From Streptomyces sp. CNQ-509 (GTDB lineage: Bacteria; Actinomycetota; Actinomycetes; Streptomycetales; Streptomycetaceae), in NCBI RefSeq assembly GCF_001011035.1, contig NZ_CP011492.1:806001-870000 (forward strand): a stretch of 64,000 nt of DNA, read 5' to 3'. A program made the translations under genes and the position numbers. Shown here piece by piece: positions 20,331 to 30,307 of the stretch. Positions within the stretch are counted from its first letter, which is position 1. The number at the start of each line of letters is the position of its first letter. The notes beneath the pieces were generated by a model. The model was not told where the DNA came from. It ran no database searches and was given only the letters and a program-made list of their open reading frames with translations.

Positions 20331-23000
20331 TCAGGCGGCTGCCTCCGCGACGCCCCGCTCCACCGCGGCCACGGCTTCCCCGACGGCCTGCGGGTCCTGC
20401 CCGCCGCCCTGGGCGATGTCGGGCTTGCCACCGCCGCCGCCGCCGAGCGTCTTGGCGGCCGTACGCACCAGGTCGCCGGCCTTCAGACCGCGCTCGCGGG
20501 CGGCCTCGTTGGTGGCGATCACGGTGACCGGACGGCCGCCCGCGACGGAGAAGAGCGCCACGACGGCCGGCCGGTCGCCGGGGATCCGGCCGCGTACGTC
20601 CAGGACGAGCTTGCGCAGGTCCTCGGCGGCCGTGCCGTCGGGCACCCGGGCGGCGACGAGCGCGACGCCGCCGACGTCCCTCGCGCCCTCGGCGAGCTCG
20701 GCGGCGGCCTGCAGCACCTTCTCGGCGCGGAACTTCTCGATCTCCTTCTCCGCGTCCTTCAGCCGGGCCAGCATGCCGGAGATCCGCTCGGGCAGCTCCT
20801 CCGGGCGGCCCTTCAGCAGCTCGGTGAGCTGGTGGACCACGGTGTGCTCGCGGGCCAGGAAGTTGTACGCGTCCACGCCGACCAGAGCCTCCACCCGGCG
20901 CACGCCGGCGCCGATGGAGGACTCGCCGAGCAGTTTGACCAGGCCGAGCTGGGCGGTGTTGTGCACGTGGGTGCCGCCGCACAGCTCCTTGGAGAAGTCG
21001 CCGATGGTGACGACGCGCACCCGGTCGCCGTACTTCTCGCCGAACTCGGCCAGCGCGCCCTGCTTCTTGGCGTCCTCCATCGACATGACCTCGGCGTGCA
21101 CGTCGAGTTCGCGGGCGAGCACCTCGTTGATCTTCTGCTCGACGTCGCCGAGGACACCGCCCGGTACGGCCGCGGGCGCGCCGAAGTCGAAGCGGAAGCG
21201 GCCCGGGGCGTTCTCGGAGCCCGCCTGGGCGGCGGTCGGGCCGAGGGCGTCGCGCAGCGCCTGGTGGGTCAGGTGGGTGGCGCTGTGGGCACGGGCGATG
21301 GCACGGCGGCGGCTCACGTCGATGGCGGCCTGGGCGGGCTCGCCGACGGTGACCTCGCCGACCTGGACGACGCCCTTGTGGACGCTGACGCCGGGCACCG
21401 GCTGCTGCACGTCGCGCACCTCGACCACGGCGCCGGAGCCGAGCCGGATCCGGCCGGTGTCGGCGAGCTGGCCGCCGCCCTCCGCGTAGAAGGGGGTGCG
21501 GTCGAGGATGACCTCGACCTCGTCGCCCTCGGTGGCGGCGGGCGAGGCCGCGCCGCCGACCAGCAGGCCGACGACGGTGGACTCGGCGGCGGTGTGCGTG
21601 TAGCCCGTGAACTCGGTGGCGCCGGCGGAGTCGGCGACCTCGCGGTACGCGGAGAGGTCGGCGTGGCCCGTCTTCTTGGCGGCGGCGTCGGCCTTGGCCC
21701 GGTCCCGCTGCTCCTTCATCAGCCGGCGGAAGCCGTCCTCGTCGACCGTCAGGCCCTGCTCGCCGGCCATCTCCAGCGTGAGGTCGATCGGGAAGCCCCA
21801 GGTATCGTGGAGCAGGAACGCCTTGTCGCCGGGGAGCACGCCGGAGCCGGCGGACCTGGCCTCGGTGACGGCGGTGTCCAGCACGTTGGTGCCGGCCTTG
21901 AGGGTCTTGAGGAAGCGGGCCTCCTCGGCGAGCGCGACGGACTCGATGCGCTTGCGGTCGGCGACCAGCTCCGGGTACTGCTCGCCCATGGTGCTGATGA
22001 CGACGTCGACCAGCTCGCCGACGACGGGGCGGTCGGCGCCGAGGAGCTTCATGTTGCGCACGGCGCGGCGCATGATGCGGCGCAGCACGTAGCCCCGGCC
22101 CTCGTTGCCGGGGGTGACGCCGTCGCCGATGAGCATGACGGAGGCGCGCATGTGGTCGGAGACGACGCGCAGCGAGACGTCCGAGTGGTCGGCGGCGCCG
22201 TAGCGCACGCCGGTCAGCTCCTCGGCCTTGTCGATGACGGCGCGCGAGGTGTCGATCTCGTACATGTTGTGCACGTCCTGCAGGATCATCGCCAGGCGCT
22301 CGAGGCCGAGGCCGGTGTCGATGTTCTGCTGGGGCAGGTCGCCGAGGATCGGGTAGTCCTTGCCCTTGCCGGGGCCGCGCACGTACTGCATGAAGACCAG
22401 GTTCCAGATCTCCACGTACCGCTCGCCGTTGACGGCGGGGCCGCCGGCCTCGCCGAACTCGGGGCCGCGGTCGTAGTTGACCTCGGAGCACGGGCCGCAG
22501 GGACCGGGCACGCCCATGTCCCAGTAGTTCTCCTCCTTGCCCAGGCGCTGGATGCGCTCCGGGGGCACGCCGACGACGTCGCGCCAGATGCGCTCGGCCT
22601 CGTCGTCGTCCTCGTAGACCGTGATCCACAGGCGCTCGGGGTCGAGACCGTACCCCCCCGCGTCCTGCGAGCTGGTGAGCAGCTCCCAGGCGAGGGTGGC
22701 GGCGCCTTCCTTGAAGTAGTCGCCGAAGGAGAAGTTGCCGCACATCTGGAAGAACGTGCCGTGCCGGGTGGTCTTGCCGACCTCGTCGATGTCCGGGGTG
22801 CGGATGCACTTCTGCACGCTCGTGGCGCGCTTGTACGGCGGGGTGGCCTCACCGAGGAAGTACGGCTTGAAGGGGACCATGCCCGCGTTGATGAGGAGCA
22901 GCGTGGGGTCGTCGGCGATCAGCGACGCCGACGGCACGACGGTGTGCCCACGCTCTTCGAAGAAGCGCAGCCAGCGGCGGCGGATTTCGGCCGACTCCAT
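20331..23000 (-). CDS. alaS: Alanyl-tRNA synthetase
   Basis: Charges tRNA-Ala. Full-length at 889 residues. The class II catalytic core fills the N-terminal 450 residues ([28 protein letters not shown]), followed by the editing domain with zinc-binding HSATHL and CGGTHVHNT, and the C-terminal oligomerisation/DHHA1 domain with [14 protein letters not shown]. Its ATG shares one base with the stop of the upstream DUF6167 gene (TGATG), so it is translationally coupled. No T-box leader is seen. Confidence 0.97.
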   Translation of the reverse strand: MESAEIRRRWLRFFEERGHTVVPSASLIADDPTLLLINAGMVPFKPYFLGEATPPYKRATSVQKCIRTPDIDEVGKTTRHGTFFQMCGNFSFGDYFKEGAATLAWELLTSSQDAGGYGLDPERLWITVYEDDDEAERIWRDVVGVPPERIQRLGKEENYWDMGVPGPCGPCSEVNYDRGPEFGEAGGPAVNGERYVEIWNLVFMQYVRGPGKGKDYPILGDLPQQNIDTGLGLERLAMILQDVHNMYEIDTSRAVIDKAEELTGVRYGAADHSDVSLRVVSDHMRASVMLIGDGVTPGNEGRGYVLRRIMRRAVRNMKLLGADRPVVGELVDVVISTMGEQYPELVADRKRIESVALAEEARFLKTLKAGTNVLDTAVTEARSAGSGVLPGDKAFLLHDTWGFPIDLTLEMAGEQGLTVDEDGFRRLMKEQRDRAKADAAAKKTGHADLSAYREVADSAGATEFTGYTHTAAESTVVGLLVGGAASPAATEGDEVEVILDRTPFYAEGGGQLADTGRIRLGSGAVVEVRDVQQPVPGVSVHKGVVQVGEVTVGEPAQAAIDVSRRRAIARAHSATHLTHQALRDALGPTAAQAGSENAPGRFRFDFGAPAAVPGGVLGDVEQKINEVLARELDVHAEVMSMEDAKKQGALAEFGEKYGDRVRVVTIGDFSKELCGGTHVHNTAQLGLVKLLGESSIGAGVRRVEALVGVDAYNFLAREHTVVHQLTELLKGRPEELPERISGMLARLKDAEKEIEKFRAEKVLQAAAELAEGARDVGGVALVAARVPDGTAAEDLRKLVLDVRGRIPGDRPAVVALFSVAGGRPVTVIATNEAARERGLKAGDLVRTAAKTLGGGGGGKPDIAQGGGQDPQAVGEAVAAVERGVAEAAA

Positions 23001-23350
23001 CAGTGGTCCTCTTTCAGGTTGCGATTGCGGTGGTACGGGCCGCGGTCGCCGGGGCGGCGCCGCGCGGCCTTCCGTTCGAGCTGTGCCTTGGCGCGCTGTC
23101 CCGGCAGCTCCGCGGGGCGGCTGCGGCGGCTGAGCCCGAGGGCGTCGTTGAGCTGGTCCTCGCGCTCCGCCATCGCGGCGCGCACGTCCTGGGCGAAGAG
23201 CAGGGCGCGGCGGCCGGTGTCGACGGCGCGGTTGGCCGCCGTGGCGGCGATGCCCTCCGGCGAGACGCGGCGCATCGCGCGCTGCGCCCTGACGGTGGCC
23301 CAGACCCCGGTGGCCGCACCGGTCGTGAACCAGAAGGTCCGACGGAACAT
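23000..23350 (-). CDS. DUF6167-type small basic protein
   Basis: A 116-residue actinobacterial protein of unknown role. Residues 5-20 ([16 protein letters not shown]) form a short hydrophobic segment that could associate with the membrane; the rest is charged, Arg/Ala-rich and helical, ending in a basic tail. It sits between the DUF948 gene and alaS with 5-bp spacing on one side and a 1-base overlap with alaS on the other, an association well conserved in streptomycetes. Function is unknown. Confidence 0.87.
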   Translation of the reverse strand: MFRRTFWFTTGAATGVWATVRAQRAMRRVSPEGIAATAANRAVDTGRRALLFAQDVRAAMAEREDQLNDALGLSRRSRPAELPGQRAKAQLERKAARRRPGDRGPYHRNRNLKEDH

Positions 23351-23355
23351 GCTGC

Positions 23356-23811
23356 TCAGCCCTTTCTGCGCCTGGCGGAAAAGCCCCGGGCGGCGGGCAC
23401 CCGGGCGCCCGCGGGCCCGCCGACCGGGCGGCCGACGATCACGTCGCCGTCGTCCCCGGCCGGACCGCGGTTCCGGCCGAGCGCGCGGCGCACGCCGTAC
23501 CCGAACGCGGCCACCTTCACCAGGGGGCCGCCGAAGGCGGTGGAGACGGTGGAGGAGAGTGCCGAGGCGTTGGCCGTGACCTCCTGCACGTCGGAGGCGA
23601 TGGCGTCGACCCGGGCGAGCTGCGTGTTGGCCGAGCGGACCGTGGCGCCTGCCTCCGTGAGCAGCGGGACGGCCTCCTCGGTCACGCGCGTGACCAACTC
23701 GCCCGCCGCGCGCAGCGTGCGGGCGAGCCGGAAGAGGGCCACGGCCAGGAACGAGACCAGGATGGCCCAGAAGACGGCCACGAGGATGCCGGCCACCTCT
23801 CCACCGGACAC
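23356..23811 (-). CDS. DUF948 membrane-anchored coiled-coil protein
   Basis: A 151-residue protein with an N-terminal membrane helix (about 6-28, [22 protein letters not shown]), then an amphipathic helical stretch with spaced hydrophobics ([20 protein letters not shown]...[22 protein letters not shown]) typical of the DUF948 family, and a Gly/Arg tail. GTG start with AAGGAG upstream. First gene of the alaS operon. Members of this family are often linked to the cell envelope or general stress; the role here is unknown. Confidence 0.87.
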   Translation of the reverse strand: MSGGEVAGILVAVFWAILVSFLAVALFRLARTLRAAGELVTRVTEEAVPLLTEAGATVRSANTQLARVDAIASDVQEVTANASALSSTVSTAFGGPLVKVAAFGYGVRRALGRNRGPAGDDGDVIVGRPVGGPAGARVPAARGFSARRRKG

Positions 23812-23950
23812 GATGCACCGCTCCTTCAGGGCTGCTCGCCGGGCGAGTCGACGGGGTGTTGCGCTGCCAGGGCAGGCTCCGACCCTATCGCGCCGGACCG
23901 ACAGGCCCGTACCGGATTAGCCCCCGTGCACTGGGGAGTTGCGCGAGCAG

Positions 23951-23956
23951 ATTGTA
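23951..23956 (-). promoter_or_regulatory. Candidate -10 element for the DUF948-alaS operon
   Basis: TACAAT on the minus strand is an unusually good -10 hexamer for this GC-rich DNA and lies about 140 bases before the DUF948 start. The -35 region is poor. The remainder of 23812-24007 holds no gene that I can see. Confidence 0.35.
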
Positions 23957-24007
23957 CGTTGCGCATACTTCCGCGTACGTTCCGTGCGCCCCGCGGCGGG
24001 CAGGGCG

Positions 24008-24619
24008 TCAGCGGGCGTAGTACTCGACGACGAGCTGCTCGTCGCAGATGACCGGGATCTCGCGGCGGTTGGGCTCCCGGTCGAGCCGGAAGGCGAGCGC
24101 CGGCAGGTTGACCTCCAGGTAGCGGGGGGTCTCGCCGTCCGTCGCGTAACCGCCTTCGCGCGCGACCTGGAACGGGTACTTCTCGCGGCTGCGCTCGCGG
24201 ACCTTCACCACGTCGTCGGGGCGGACGCGGAAGGACGGCTTGTCGACCTTGCGGCCGTTGACCTCGATGTGGCCGTGGACGACCATCTGCCGGGACTGGT
24301 AGACGGTCCTGGCCAGGCCCGCGCGGAGGACCAGCGCGTCGAGCCGGCGCTCCAGCTCGACGATCAGCGCCTCCCCGGTCTTGGCCTGCACCTTGCTGGC
24401 GCGCTCGTACGCCCGGACGAGCTGGCGCTCGCTGATGTCGTACTGCGCGCGCAGGCGCTGCTTTTCGAGCAGCCGTACCTTGTAGTCGCTGGTCTGCTTC
24501 CGGCCGCGGCCGTGCATGCCGGGCGGGTACGGGCGGCTCTCGAAGTACTTGGCGGCCTTCGGGGTGAGCGGGATGCCGAGGGCCCGCGACTTGCGGACCT
24601 TGGGGCGCGGCTGGTTCAC
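24008..24619 (-). CDS. rpsD: 30S ribosomal protein S4, cysteine-free type
   Basis: Primary 16S rRNA-binding protein that nucleates 30S assembly. The 203-residue product has the S4 N-terminal domain and the S4 RNA-binding fold ([37 protein letters not shown]). It lacks the N-terminal CxxC...C zinc cluster found in some S4 proteins, so it is the zinc-independent form. It stands apart from the ribosomal alpha operon, as is usual in Streptomyces. GTG start with AAGGAGG upstream. A DtxR-type iron-box motif lies 25 bases before the start codon. Confidence 0.97.
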   Translation of the reverse strand: MNQPRPKVRKSRALGIPLTPKAAKYFESRPYPPGMHGRGRKQTSDYKVRLLEKQRLRAQYDISERQLVRAYERASKVQAKTGEALIVELERRLDALVLRAGLARTVYQSRQMVVHGHIEVNGRKVDKPSFRVRPDDVVKVRERSREKYPFQVAREGGYATDGETPRYLEVNLPALAFRLDREPNRREIPVICDEQLVVEYYAR

Positions 24620-24643
24620 GTGGTTCCGTCCTCCTTGAGGAAG

Positions 24644-24662
24644 TTAGGCAAGGCTTACCTTA
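24644..24662. promoter_or_regulatory. DtxR/IdeR/DmdR-type iron-box motif upstream of rpsD
   Basis: TTAGGCAAGGCTTACCTTA matches the iron-box consensus TWAGGTWAGSCTWACCTWA at 18 of 19 positions; only position 6 (C for T) differs. It lies 25-43 bases before the rpsD start, where a bound repressor would block transcription or elongation. The only gene facing it is rpsD. Sequence match is direct; regulation by an iron-dependent repressor is inferred. Confidence 0.6.
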
Positions 24663-24780
24663 AGCGATGTCGGCGCTCTCGCACTCTCACATTGGAAAAC
24701 GCGCCCGCGATTTCGGGCATTCCCGGCGACCGGGCGCCGTGATCCGCGTCACCGGGCGGCCGGGCGGCCGTGCGCCACTG

Positions 24781-26169
24781 TCAGTCGCGTCCGTCGCCGC
24801 CCCGGCCGGGGGCGTCCTGGCCCCCGCCCGCCAGCCGCTCCCGCACCCGCTCGACCACCTCGGCGTACCGGGCCTCGGCGCCGTACCGCGTCGGCTCGTA
24901 GTACCTGCGGCCGGCGAGGGCGTCGGGGGCGTACTGCTGGGCGGCGATGGCGCCCGGTATGTCGTGCGGATACACGTACCCCTGCGCGTGCCCCAGCTTC
25001 TCCGCGCCCTTGTAGTGCCCGTCCCGCAGATGCGCCGGCACGGGGCCCGCCTTCCCAGCCCGTACGTCGTCCATGGCGGCGCCGATGGCCTTCGTCACCG
25101 CGTTGGACTTCGGGGCCAGCGCGAGCGCCACCGTGGCGTGCGCCAGCGTCAGCGCCGCCTCCGGGAAGCCGATCATCGCCACCGCCTGGGCCGCCGCGAC
25201 CGCCGTCTGCAGCGCCGAGGAGTCGGCGAGGCCGATGTCCTCGCTGGCGGAGATCATCAGCCGGCGGGCGATGAACCGCGGGTCCTCGCCCGCCTCGATC
25301 ATGCGCGCCAGATAGTGCAGCGCCGCGTCCACGTCCGAGCCGCGCACGGACTTGATCAGGGCGCTCGCCACGTCGTAGTGCTGGTCGCCGTCCCGGTCGT
25401 ACGCCACGGCGGCGCGGTCCACCGCCGCCTCCAGCGTCGGCAGCGACACCTCCGCCTCGCCCTGCGCCAGCGCCGCGCCGGCCGCCGCCTCCAGCGCCGT
25501 GAGCGCCCGGCGCGCGTCGCCGCCGGCGATGCGCAGCAGGTGCTCCTCGGACTCCTCGGGCAGCGTCACCGCGCCGCCCAGCCCGCGCTCGGCGGCGACC
25601 GCCCGGCGCAGCAGCCCGCGCACGTCGTCGTCGGTGAGGGGCTCCAGCGTGAGCAGCAGCGAGCGGGAGAGGAGCGGGGAGATCACCGAGAAGTACGGAT
25701 TCTCCGTGGTGGCCGCGATCAGCGTCACCCAGCGGTTCTCCACCGCGGGCAGCAGCGAGTCCTGCTGGGCCTTGCTGAAGCGGTGGATCTCGTCGAGGAA
25801 GAGGACGGTCTCCTTGCCGTACCCCCCGGCGGCGCGGCGGGCGCCCTCGATGACCGCGCGGACCTCCTTGACCCCCGCGGTGATCGCGGACAGCTCCACG
25901 AAGCGCTTCTGGGTGGCCTGGCTGACCACGTAGGCCAGGGTCGTCTTGCCGGTGCCCGGCGGACCCCACAGCAGCACGGACGCCGGGCCCGCCGGGCCCC
26001 CGGCGCCCTCGCCGACGAGCCGGCGCAGCGGCGCGCCGGGCTTGAGCAGATGCTGCTGGCCCACCACCTCGTCGAGGCTGCGCGGGCGCATCCGGACAGC
26101 CAGCGGGGAGCTGCCGGGATCCTTCTCCTGGCGCTCCTCGGCCGCTGCGGTGAACAGGTCGGGCTCCAC
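24781..26169 (-). CDS. rarA: Replication-associated recombination protein A (RarA/MgsA AAA+ ATPase)
   Basis: AAA+ ATPase acting at stalled replication forks. The 462-residue product has Walker [10 protein letters not shown], Walker [10 protein letters not shown], sensor region TTENPYFSV and the C-terminal tetramerisation domain ([26 protein letters not shown]). TAGGGT lies 7 bases before the GTG start and only GGAA is available as a ribosome site, so the gene may have its own promoter with a leaderless or nearly leaderless transcript. The VKOR gene lies 33 bp upstream. Confidence 0.93.
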   Translation of the reverse strand: MEPDLFTAAAEERQEKDPGSSPLAVRMRPRSLDEVVGQQHLLKPGAPLRRLVGEGAGGPAGPASVLLWGPPGTGKTTLAYVVSQATQKRFVELSAITAGVKEVRAVIEGARRAAGGYGKETVLFLDEIHRFSKAQQDSLLPAVENRWVTLIAATTENPYFSVISPLLSRSLLLTLEPLTDDDVRGLLRRAVAAERGLGGAVTLPEESEEHLLRIAGGDARRALTALEAAAGAALAQGEAEVSLPTLEAAVDRAAVAYDRDGDQHYDVASALIKSVRGSDVDAALHYLARMIEAGEDPRFIARRLMISASEDIGLADSSALQTAVAAAQAVAMIGFPEAALTLAHATVALALAPKSNAVTKAIGAAMDDVRAGKAGPVPAHLRDGHYKGAEKLGHAQGYVYPHDIPGAIAAQQYAPDALAGRRYYEPTRYGAEARYAEVVERVRERLAGGGQDAPGRGGDGRD

Positions 26170-26202
26170 GCTTCCGACCCTATGCCACGTAACTGACAGC
26201 GC

Positions 26203-26844
26203 TCAGAGGAGCGTCTTCCAGTACGACCACCAGCGGATGCCGATAAGGATGAGCAGGATCCCGTACCACAGGACGGGCACCACCCAGTTGAACTCCAGCA
26301 CCGTCTCGCGCACCCGCGCCGAGACCGGGAAGACGCCGGTCTTGACGTTGTGCACGGTGGTGTACCAGAAGATCAGGATCGTCACGGCCCAGACCAGCGA
26401 GCACCAGAGGCAGAGCGAGCCGATCTTGTAGAGCGACGAGTACTGGAGGAAGGTGACGAAGCCGACCCCGAAGAGGGAGCCCGCCCACAGCCCGGTCCAC
26501 CACCAGCGGCGGTGCGTGGCGCCGGACAGCAGGCCGACGCCGATCACGACGAGCATCGGGAAGGCGATCCAGCCGACGAACGGGTTCGGGAACCCGAACA
26601 CCGACGCCTGCCAGCTCTTCATGATGTTGTTGCACGACAGGACGGGGTTCAGGCTGCAGGCCGAGACGTAGTCCGGGTCCTCCAGCAGCTTCATCTTGTC
26701 GTGCGTGATCACCGCGGACGCGACCAGACCCAGCACACCGCCGATCACCAGCAGCCAGGCGAACGGTCGGCCCGATCCGATCAGTCCGGAATCGGGCGGA
26801 TCCTCGTGCTGGGACGGGGCCGTTCTCGTTGCGGTCGTGGTCAT
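26203..26844 (-). CDS. Vitamin K epoxide reductase family protein
   Basis: Integral membrane quinone reductase that re-oxidises a periplasmic-side disulfide oxidase, the DsbB counterpart in actinobacteria. The 213-residue protein has a charged N-terminus, about five membrane helices (FAWLLVIGGVLGLVASAV; WIAFPMLVVIGVGLL; TGLWAGSLFGVGFVTFL; VWAVTILIFWY; LWYGILLILIGI), the active CxxC in SLCLWC, and a loop cysteine pair in ACSLNPVLSC. No thioredoxin domain is fused and no partner is adjacent. 26845-27026, upstream, contains two tandem CACCGGTG palindromes (26909-26924) and no gene. Confidence 0.9.
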   Translation of the reverse strand: MTTTATRTAPSQHEDPPDSGLIGSGRPFAWLLVIGGVLGLVASAVITHDKMKLLEDPDYVSACSLNPVLSCNNIMKSWQASVFGFPNPFVGWIAFPMLVVIGVGLLSGATHRRWWWTGLWAGSLFGVGFVTFLQYSSLYKIGSLCLWCSLVWAVTILIFWYTTVHNVKTGVFPVSARVRETVLEFNWVVPVLWYGILLILIGIRWWSYWKTLL

Positions 26845-27026
26845 CTCTGCTTCCGTGGGCTCGGCTCGGTGGCGGCACCTCATTGTGCCGCAACGCAGGG
26901 CGATCGGGCACCGGTGCACCGGTGATCTGCCGGTGACCCCCCGGCCATCCACCGGCAGGGGTCAACGATGCCCGACCGCGCATTCGACCGGCGTAAATCC
27001 ACCCGTCACCGCGCCACCCGCAGGGG

Positions 27027-28313
27027 TCAGGCCAGCAGCTTCCGCAGCTCGCCGACGACCTCGGCCAGCCCGACCGCCCGCTGCTCGCCGCTGCCGAGGT
27101 CCTTGAGCTGCACCACGCCCTCGTCGAGGTCCCGCTCCCCCGCCACCAGCGCGAAGCGCGCGCCGGAGCGGTCGGCGGACTTCATCGCGTTCTTCAGCCC
27201 TTTGCCGCCGAACGCGAAGTCCGCCGCGATCCCGGCCCTGCGCAGCTCGGTGACCACCCCGAAGAGCGTCCTGCGGGCCTGCTCGCCGAGCGCCGCCGCG
27301 TACACGTCGGTCGTCGCGGGCAGGTCCAGCGCCACGCCCTCGGCCTCCAGCGCCAGCACCGTGCGGTCCACACCCAGCGCCCAGCCCACCGAGGGCAGCG
27401 CGGGGCCGCCGATCATCTCCGACAGCCCGTCGTACCGGCCGCCGCCGCCGATGGCGGACTGCGCGCCGAGGCCGTCGTGGACGAACTCGAAGGTGGTGCG
27501 GGTGTAGTAGTCGAGGCCGCGGACCAGCCGGGGGTCGTCCTCGTACGCGACGCCCGCGGCGGTCAGCAGCTCGCGGACCTGCTCGTGGTACGCCTTGCAC
27601 GCCTCGCAGAGGTGGTCCCGCATCAGCGGCGCGGCGTCGAGCTGGGTCCTGACCTCCGGGCGCTTGTCGTCGAGCACCCGCAGCGGGTTGATCTCGATCC
27701 GCTCGCGGGTGGGCTCGTCGAGGTCGAGACCGCGGAGGAAGTCCTGGAGCGCGGTGCGGTACGCGGGCCGGCACTCCTGGTCGCCGAGCGAGTTGAGCAG
27801 CAGCCGGAAGCCGGTCAGCCCCAGCGCGCGGTAGCCGTCGACGGCCAGGACGATCAACTCGGCGTCGAGCGCCGGGTCCTCGGCGCCGATGGCCTCGGCG
27901 CCGACCTGGGAGAAGTGCCGGTAGCGGCCCTTCTGCGGGCGCTCGTAGCGGTAGTAGGAGCCGGAGTACCAGAGCTTGACCGGCAGGTTGCCCTGCTTGT
28001 GCAGGTTGCTCTCCAGCGCCGCGCGCAGCACGGAGGCGGTGCCCTCGGGGCGCAGCGCCAGCTCGTCGCCGCCCTTGGTGGTGAGGGTGTACATCTCCTT
28101 GGTCACGATGTCGGTGGACTCGCCGACGCCGCGGGCGAAGAGCCGCACGTCCTCGAAGCCGGGGGTCTCGACGTAGCCGTAGCCGGCGCGGCGTACGGGC
28201 GCGGCGAACGCCTCGCGGACGGCCAGGTAGGCCGCGGAGCGCGGTGGGATGAGGTCGTAGGTGCCCTTGGGGGCCTTGAAGGCCGGTGAAGTGCTCACGG
28301 AGGGTGTCGTCAC
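27027..28313 (-). CDS. hisS: Histidyl-tRNA synthetase
   Basis: Charges tRNA-His. About 428 residues, class II: motif around [32 protein letters not shown], the histidine-specific [21 protein letters not shown] and the C-terminal anticodon-binding domain ([20 protein letters not shown]). GTG at 28313 overlaps the upstream hydrolase stop (GTGA) with GAGGA close by; GTG at 28298 would give a product starting like better-known homologues and cannot be excluded. Co-transcribed with the MBL hydrolase. Confidence 0.95.
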   Translation of the reverse strand: MTTPSVSTSPAFKAPKGTYDLIPPRSAAYLAVREAFAAPVRRAGYGYVETPGFEDVRLFARGVGESTDIVTKEMYTLTTKGGDELALRPEGTASVLRAALESNLHKQGNLPVKLWYSGSYYRYERPQKGRYRHFSQVGAEAIGAEDPALDAELIVLAVDGYRALGLTGFRLLLNSLGDQECRPAYRTALQDFLRGLDLDEPTRERIEINPLRVLDDKRPEVRTQLDAAPLMRDHLCEACKAYHEQVRELLTAAGVAYEDDPRLVRGLDYYTRTTFEFVHDGLGAQSAIGGGGRYDGLSEMIGGPALPSVGWALGVDRTVLALEAEGVALDLPATTDVYAAALGEQARRTLFGVVTELRRAGIAADFAFGGKGLKNAMKSADRSGARFALVAGERDLDEGVVQLKDLGSGEQRAVGLAEVVGELRKLLA

Positions 28314-29029
28314 ATTCCTCGTCGGTGGCGGAGCGGGGCGGCAGGGCCGCCCGCCCGGCCGGCGGCCAGCTCCCGCAGGAAGGGGTTGCCGGCGCGCTCG
28401 CGGCCGATGGTCGTCTGGGGGCCGTGCCCGGGGAGCACCACGGTCGAGTCGTCGAGCGGCAGGCACACGCGGGCCAGCGACTCCAGGATCTCGGCGCCGT
28501 CGCCGCCGGGCAGGTCGGTGCGTCCGATGGAGCCGGCGAAGAGCAGGTCACCCGAGAAGAGGACCTGCGGCACATCCCGCTGCTCGGGCAGCCGGAAGGT
28601 CACCGACCCCTTGGTATGGCCCGGCGCGTGCGCGACGGTGAGGCTCAGCCCGGCCAGCTCCAGCTCGGCGCCGTCGGCGAGCTCGGCCACGTCGTCCGGC
28701 TCCCCCACGGTCAGGTCGCCGAGCAGCGGCGCCCCGACGGCCATGCCGAGCGCCTTCTCCGGGTCGGCGAGCATGTACCGGTCGGCGGGGTGGATCCAGG
28801 CGGGCACGTCGTGGGCGCCGCAGACGGGGATCACCGAAGCGACATGGTCGAGGTGCCCGTGGGTGAGCACCACCGCGACCGGCTTCAGCCGGTGCTTGGC
28901 GACGGTCTCCGCGACGCCGTCCGCCGCCCGGTGCCCGGGGTCGACGATCACGCACTCCTCCCCGGCGGCCGGGGCGAGGAGATAACAGTTGGTGCCCCAT
29001 GCGCCCGCGGGGAACCCGGCAATGAGCAC
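28310..29029 (-). CDS. MBL-fold hydrolase (glyoxalase II-like)
   Basis: A 239-residue metallo-beta-lactamase-fold hydrolase. The binuclear metal motif THGHLDH, the downstream [22 protein letters not shown] and PGHGPQTT are all present, so two metals should bind. Closest in type to hydroxyacylglutathione hydrolase and persulfide dioxygenase-like enzymes; streptomycetes use mycothiol, so a mycothiol thioester is a plausible substrate (inference). GTG start, last bases overlapping hisS. It diverges from the cyclophilin gene across 193 bp. Confidence 0.9.
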   Translation of the reverse strand: MLIAGFPAGAWGTNCYLLAPAAGEECVIVDPGHRAADGVAETVAKHRLKPVAVVLTHGHLDHVASVIPVCGAHDVPAWIHPADRYMLADPEKALGMAVGAPLLGDLTVGEPDDVAELADGAELELAGLSLTVAHAPGHTKGSVTFRLPEQRDVPQVLFSGDLLFAGSIGRTDLPGGDGAEILESLARVCLPLDDSTVVLPGHGPQTTIGRERAGNPFLRELAAGRAGGPAAPLRHRRGM

Positions 29030-29222
29030 GATCGTCCTTCACCTGTCGGATCTCGTCGGATGTGTGCCGCCGCCGGGATCCGCGCGGCCGGCGGCGGCCC
29101 CGGAATTGCGGCCGTACCGAGACTACCGGCGCTCCTCATCCGGCAGCGAATCGATATACGGTACGGCACACGGAATTCCGGTCCACGAACGCGTGTGGCA
29201 GCGACTCGAGGGAGAAGACGCG

Positions 29223-30077
29223 GTGGTCAGCAGGGACCAGCGGAGGCGGCAGCTCGCCCGGGACAAGTACGAGCGGCAGCAGCGCAGGCGCGCCGACCGC
29301 AGAAAGCACAGGCGGAAGATCGCGGCGATCATCGCCGCCCCGCTCGTGGTGGTGATCACCGCCGTCACGGTCGCGGCGGCCACGGGCTTCGGGTCGGACG
29401 ACGACGACAAGAAGAAGGACGACGCCGCGGCGCCCAGCGCGAGCCCGGAGAAGGCGCACGACCCCTGCGGCAAGCCGGAGAAGGGCAAGCCGTCGGAGAA
29501 GACGTGGAAGAAGGAGCCGAAGCTCGACATCGACGACTCGGCGACGTACACGATGACGCTGTCGACCACCTGTGGCGACATCGGCATCGAGATGGACGCG
29601 GGCAAGGCGCCGCACACCGTGAACAACATGCGCTTCCTCGCCGACGAGGGCTACTTCGACCACAGCCCGTGCCACCGGCTGACCGGTCAGGAGTCCGGCA
29701 TCTTCGTGCTGCAGTGCGGCGACCCGGCCGGCACCGGCCAGGGCGGCCCCGGCTACACGATCCCGGACGAGAACCTCAAGGACAAGGCGGTGAAGGGCGG
29801 GACGTACCCCGCGGGCACCGTGGCGATGGCCAACACCGGTCAGAAGGACTCCGGCGGCAGCCAGTTCTTCCTCGTCTACCAGGACAGCCCGCTGCCCCCG
29901 AACTACACGCCGTTCGGTCAGCTCACCGACGAGGGCACGGCCACGGTCAAGACCATCGCCGAGGCCGGCGCGCAGCCGCAGGACCCGCAGACCGGCAACA
30001 CCGCCCCGAACGCGACGGTGGTCATCGACAAGGCGACCGTCACCAAGGGCACCAAGGAGCAGGAGACCGACCACTGA
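29223..30077 (+). CDS. Membrane-anchored cyclophilin-type peptidyl-prolyl isomerase
   Basis: A 284-residue protein: basic, Arg/Gln-rich cytoplasmic start (DQRRRQLARDKYERQQRRR), one membrane helix near residues 34-56, an Asp/Lys linker, and an extracytoplasmic cyclophilin domain (TMTLSTTCGDIGIEM; GYFDHSPCHRL; GQKDSGGSQFFLVY; NYTPFGQLTDEG). It probably assists folding of secreted proteins. I chose the GTG at 29223 with GGGAG upstream; an earlier in-frame ATG would add an unrelated leader. 30078-30307 downstream holds no gene I can support. Confidence 0.88.
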   Translation: MVSRDQRRRQLARDKYERQQRRRADRRKHRRKIAAIIAAPLVVVITAVTVAAATGFGSDDDDKKKDDAAAPSASPEKAHDPCGKPEKGKPSEKTWKKEPKLDIDDSATYTMTLSTTCGDIGIEMDAGKAPHTVNNMRFLADEGYFDHSPCHRLTGQESGIFVLQCGDPAGTGQGGPGYTIPDENLKDKAVKGGTYPAGTVAMANTGQKDSGGSQFFLVYQDSPLPPNYTPFGQLTDEGTATVKTIAEAGAQPQDPQTGNTAPNATVVIDKATVTKGTKEQETDH

Positions 30078-30307
30078 GCCACGGCCGGCCCTGCGTCGTT
30101 ACGTGATTGGTCTCGCGCGGGATGCGGACAGCCGGCCCGCCGTTCGCCTATGTTGGCGTTGTGCAGGTGCGGGGGTGCCGGCGGCAGTCGCTTTCGCCCG
30201 CCGCCGGATCGGCCGGATCCGGTACCCCATCCCCTTTCCGGCCGCAGACAACTGTGGAAGACGCCGCCGGGCTGCCGGGCCCGCGGGGCGTCATGTGAGG
30301 AGGCGCT

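Noticed and set aside
24738..24757. Hairpin-like CCGTGA...TCACCGG after rarA
   Set aside because: Arms are short and imperfect; not distinguishable from background in this GC-rich DNA.
30107..30298. 63-codon frame between the cyclophilin and DUF349 genes
   Set aside because: No ribosome site, Pro/Gly/Arg composition like a random frame, and it runs into the DUF349 ribosome site region.
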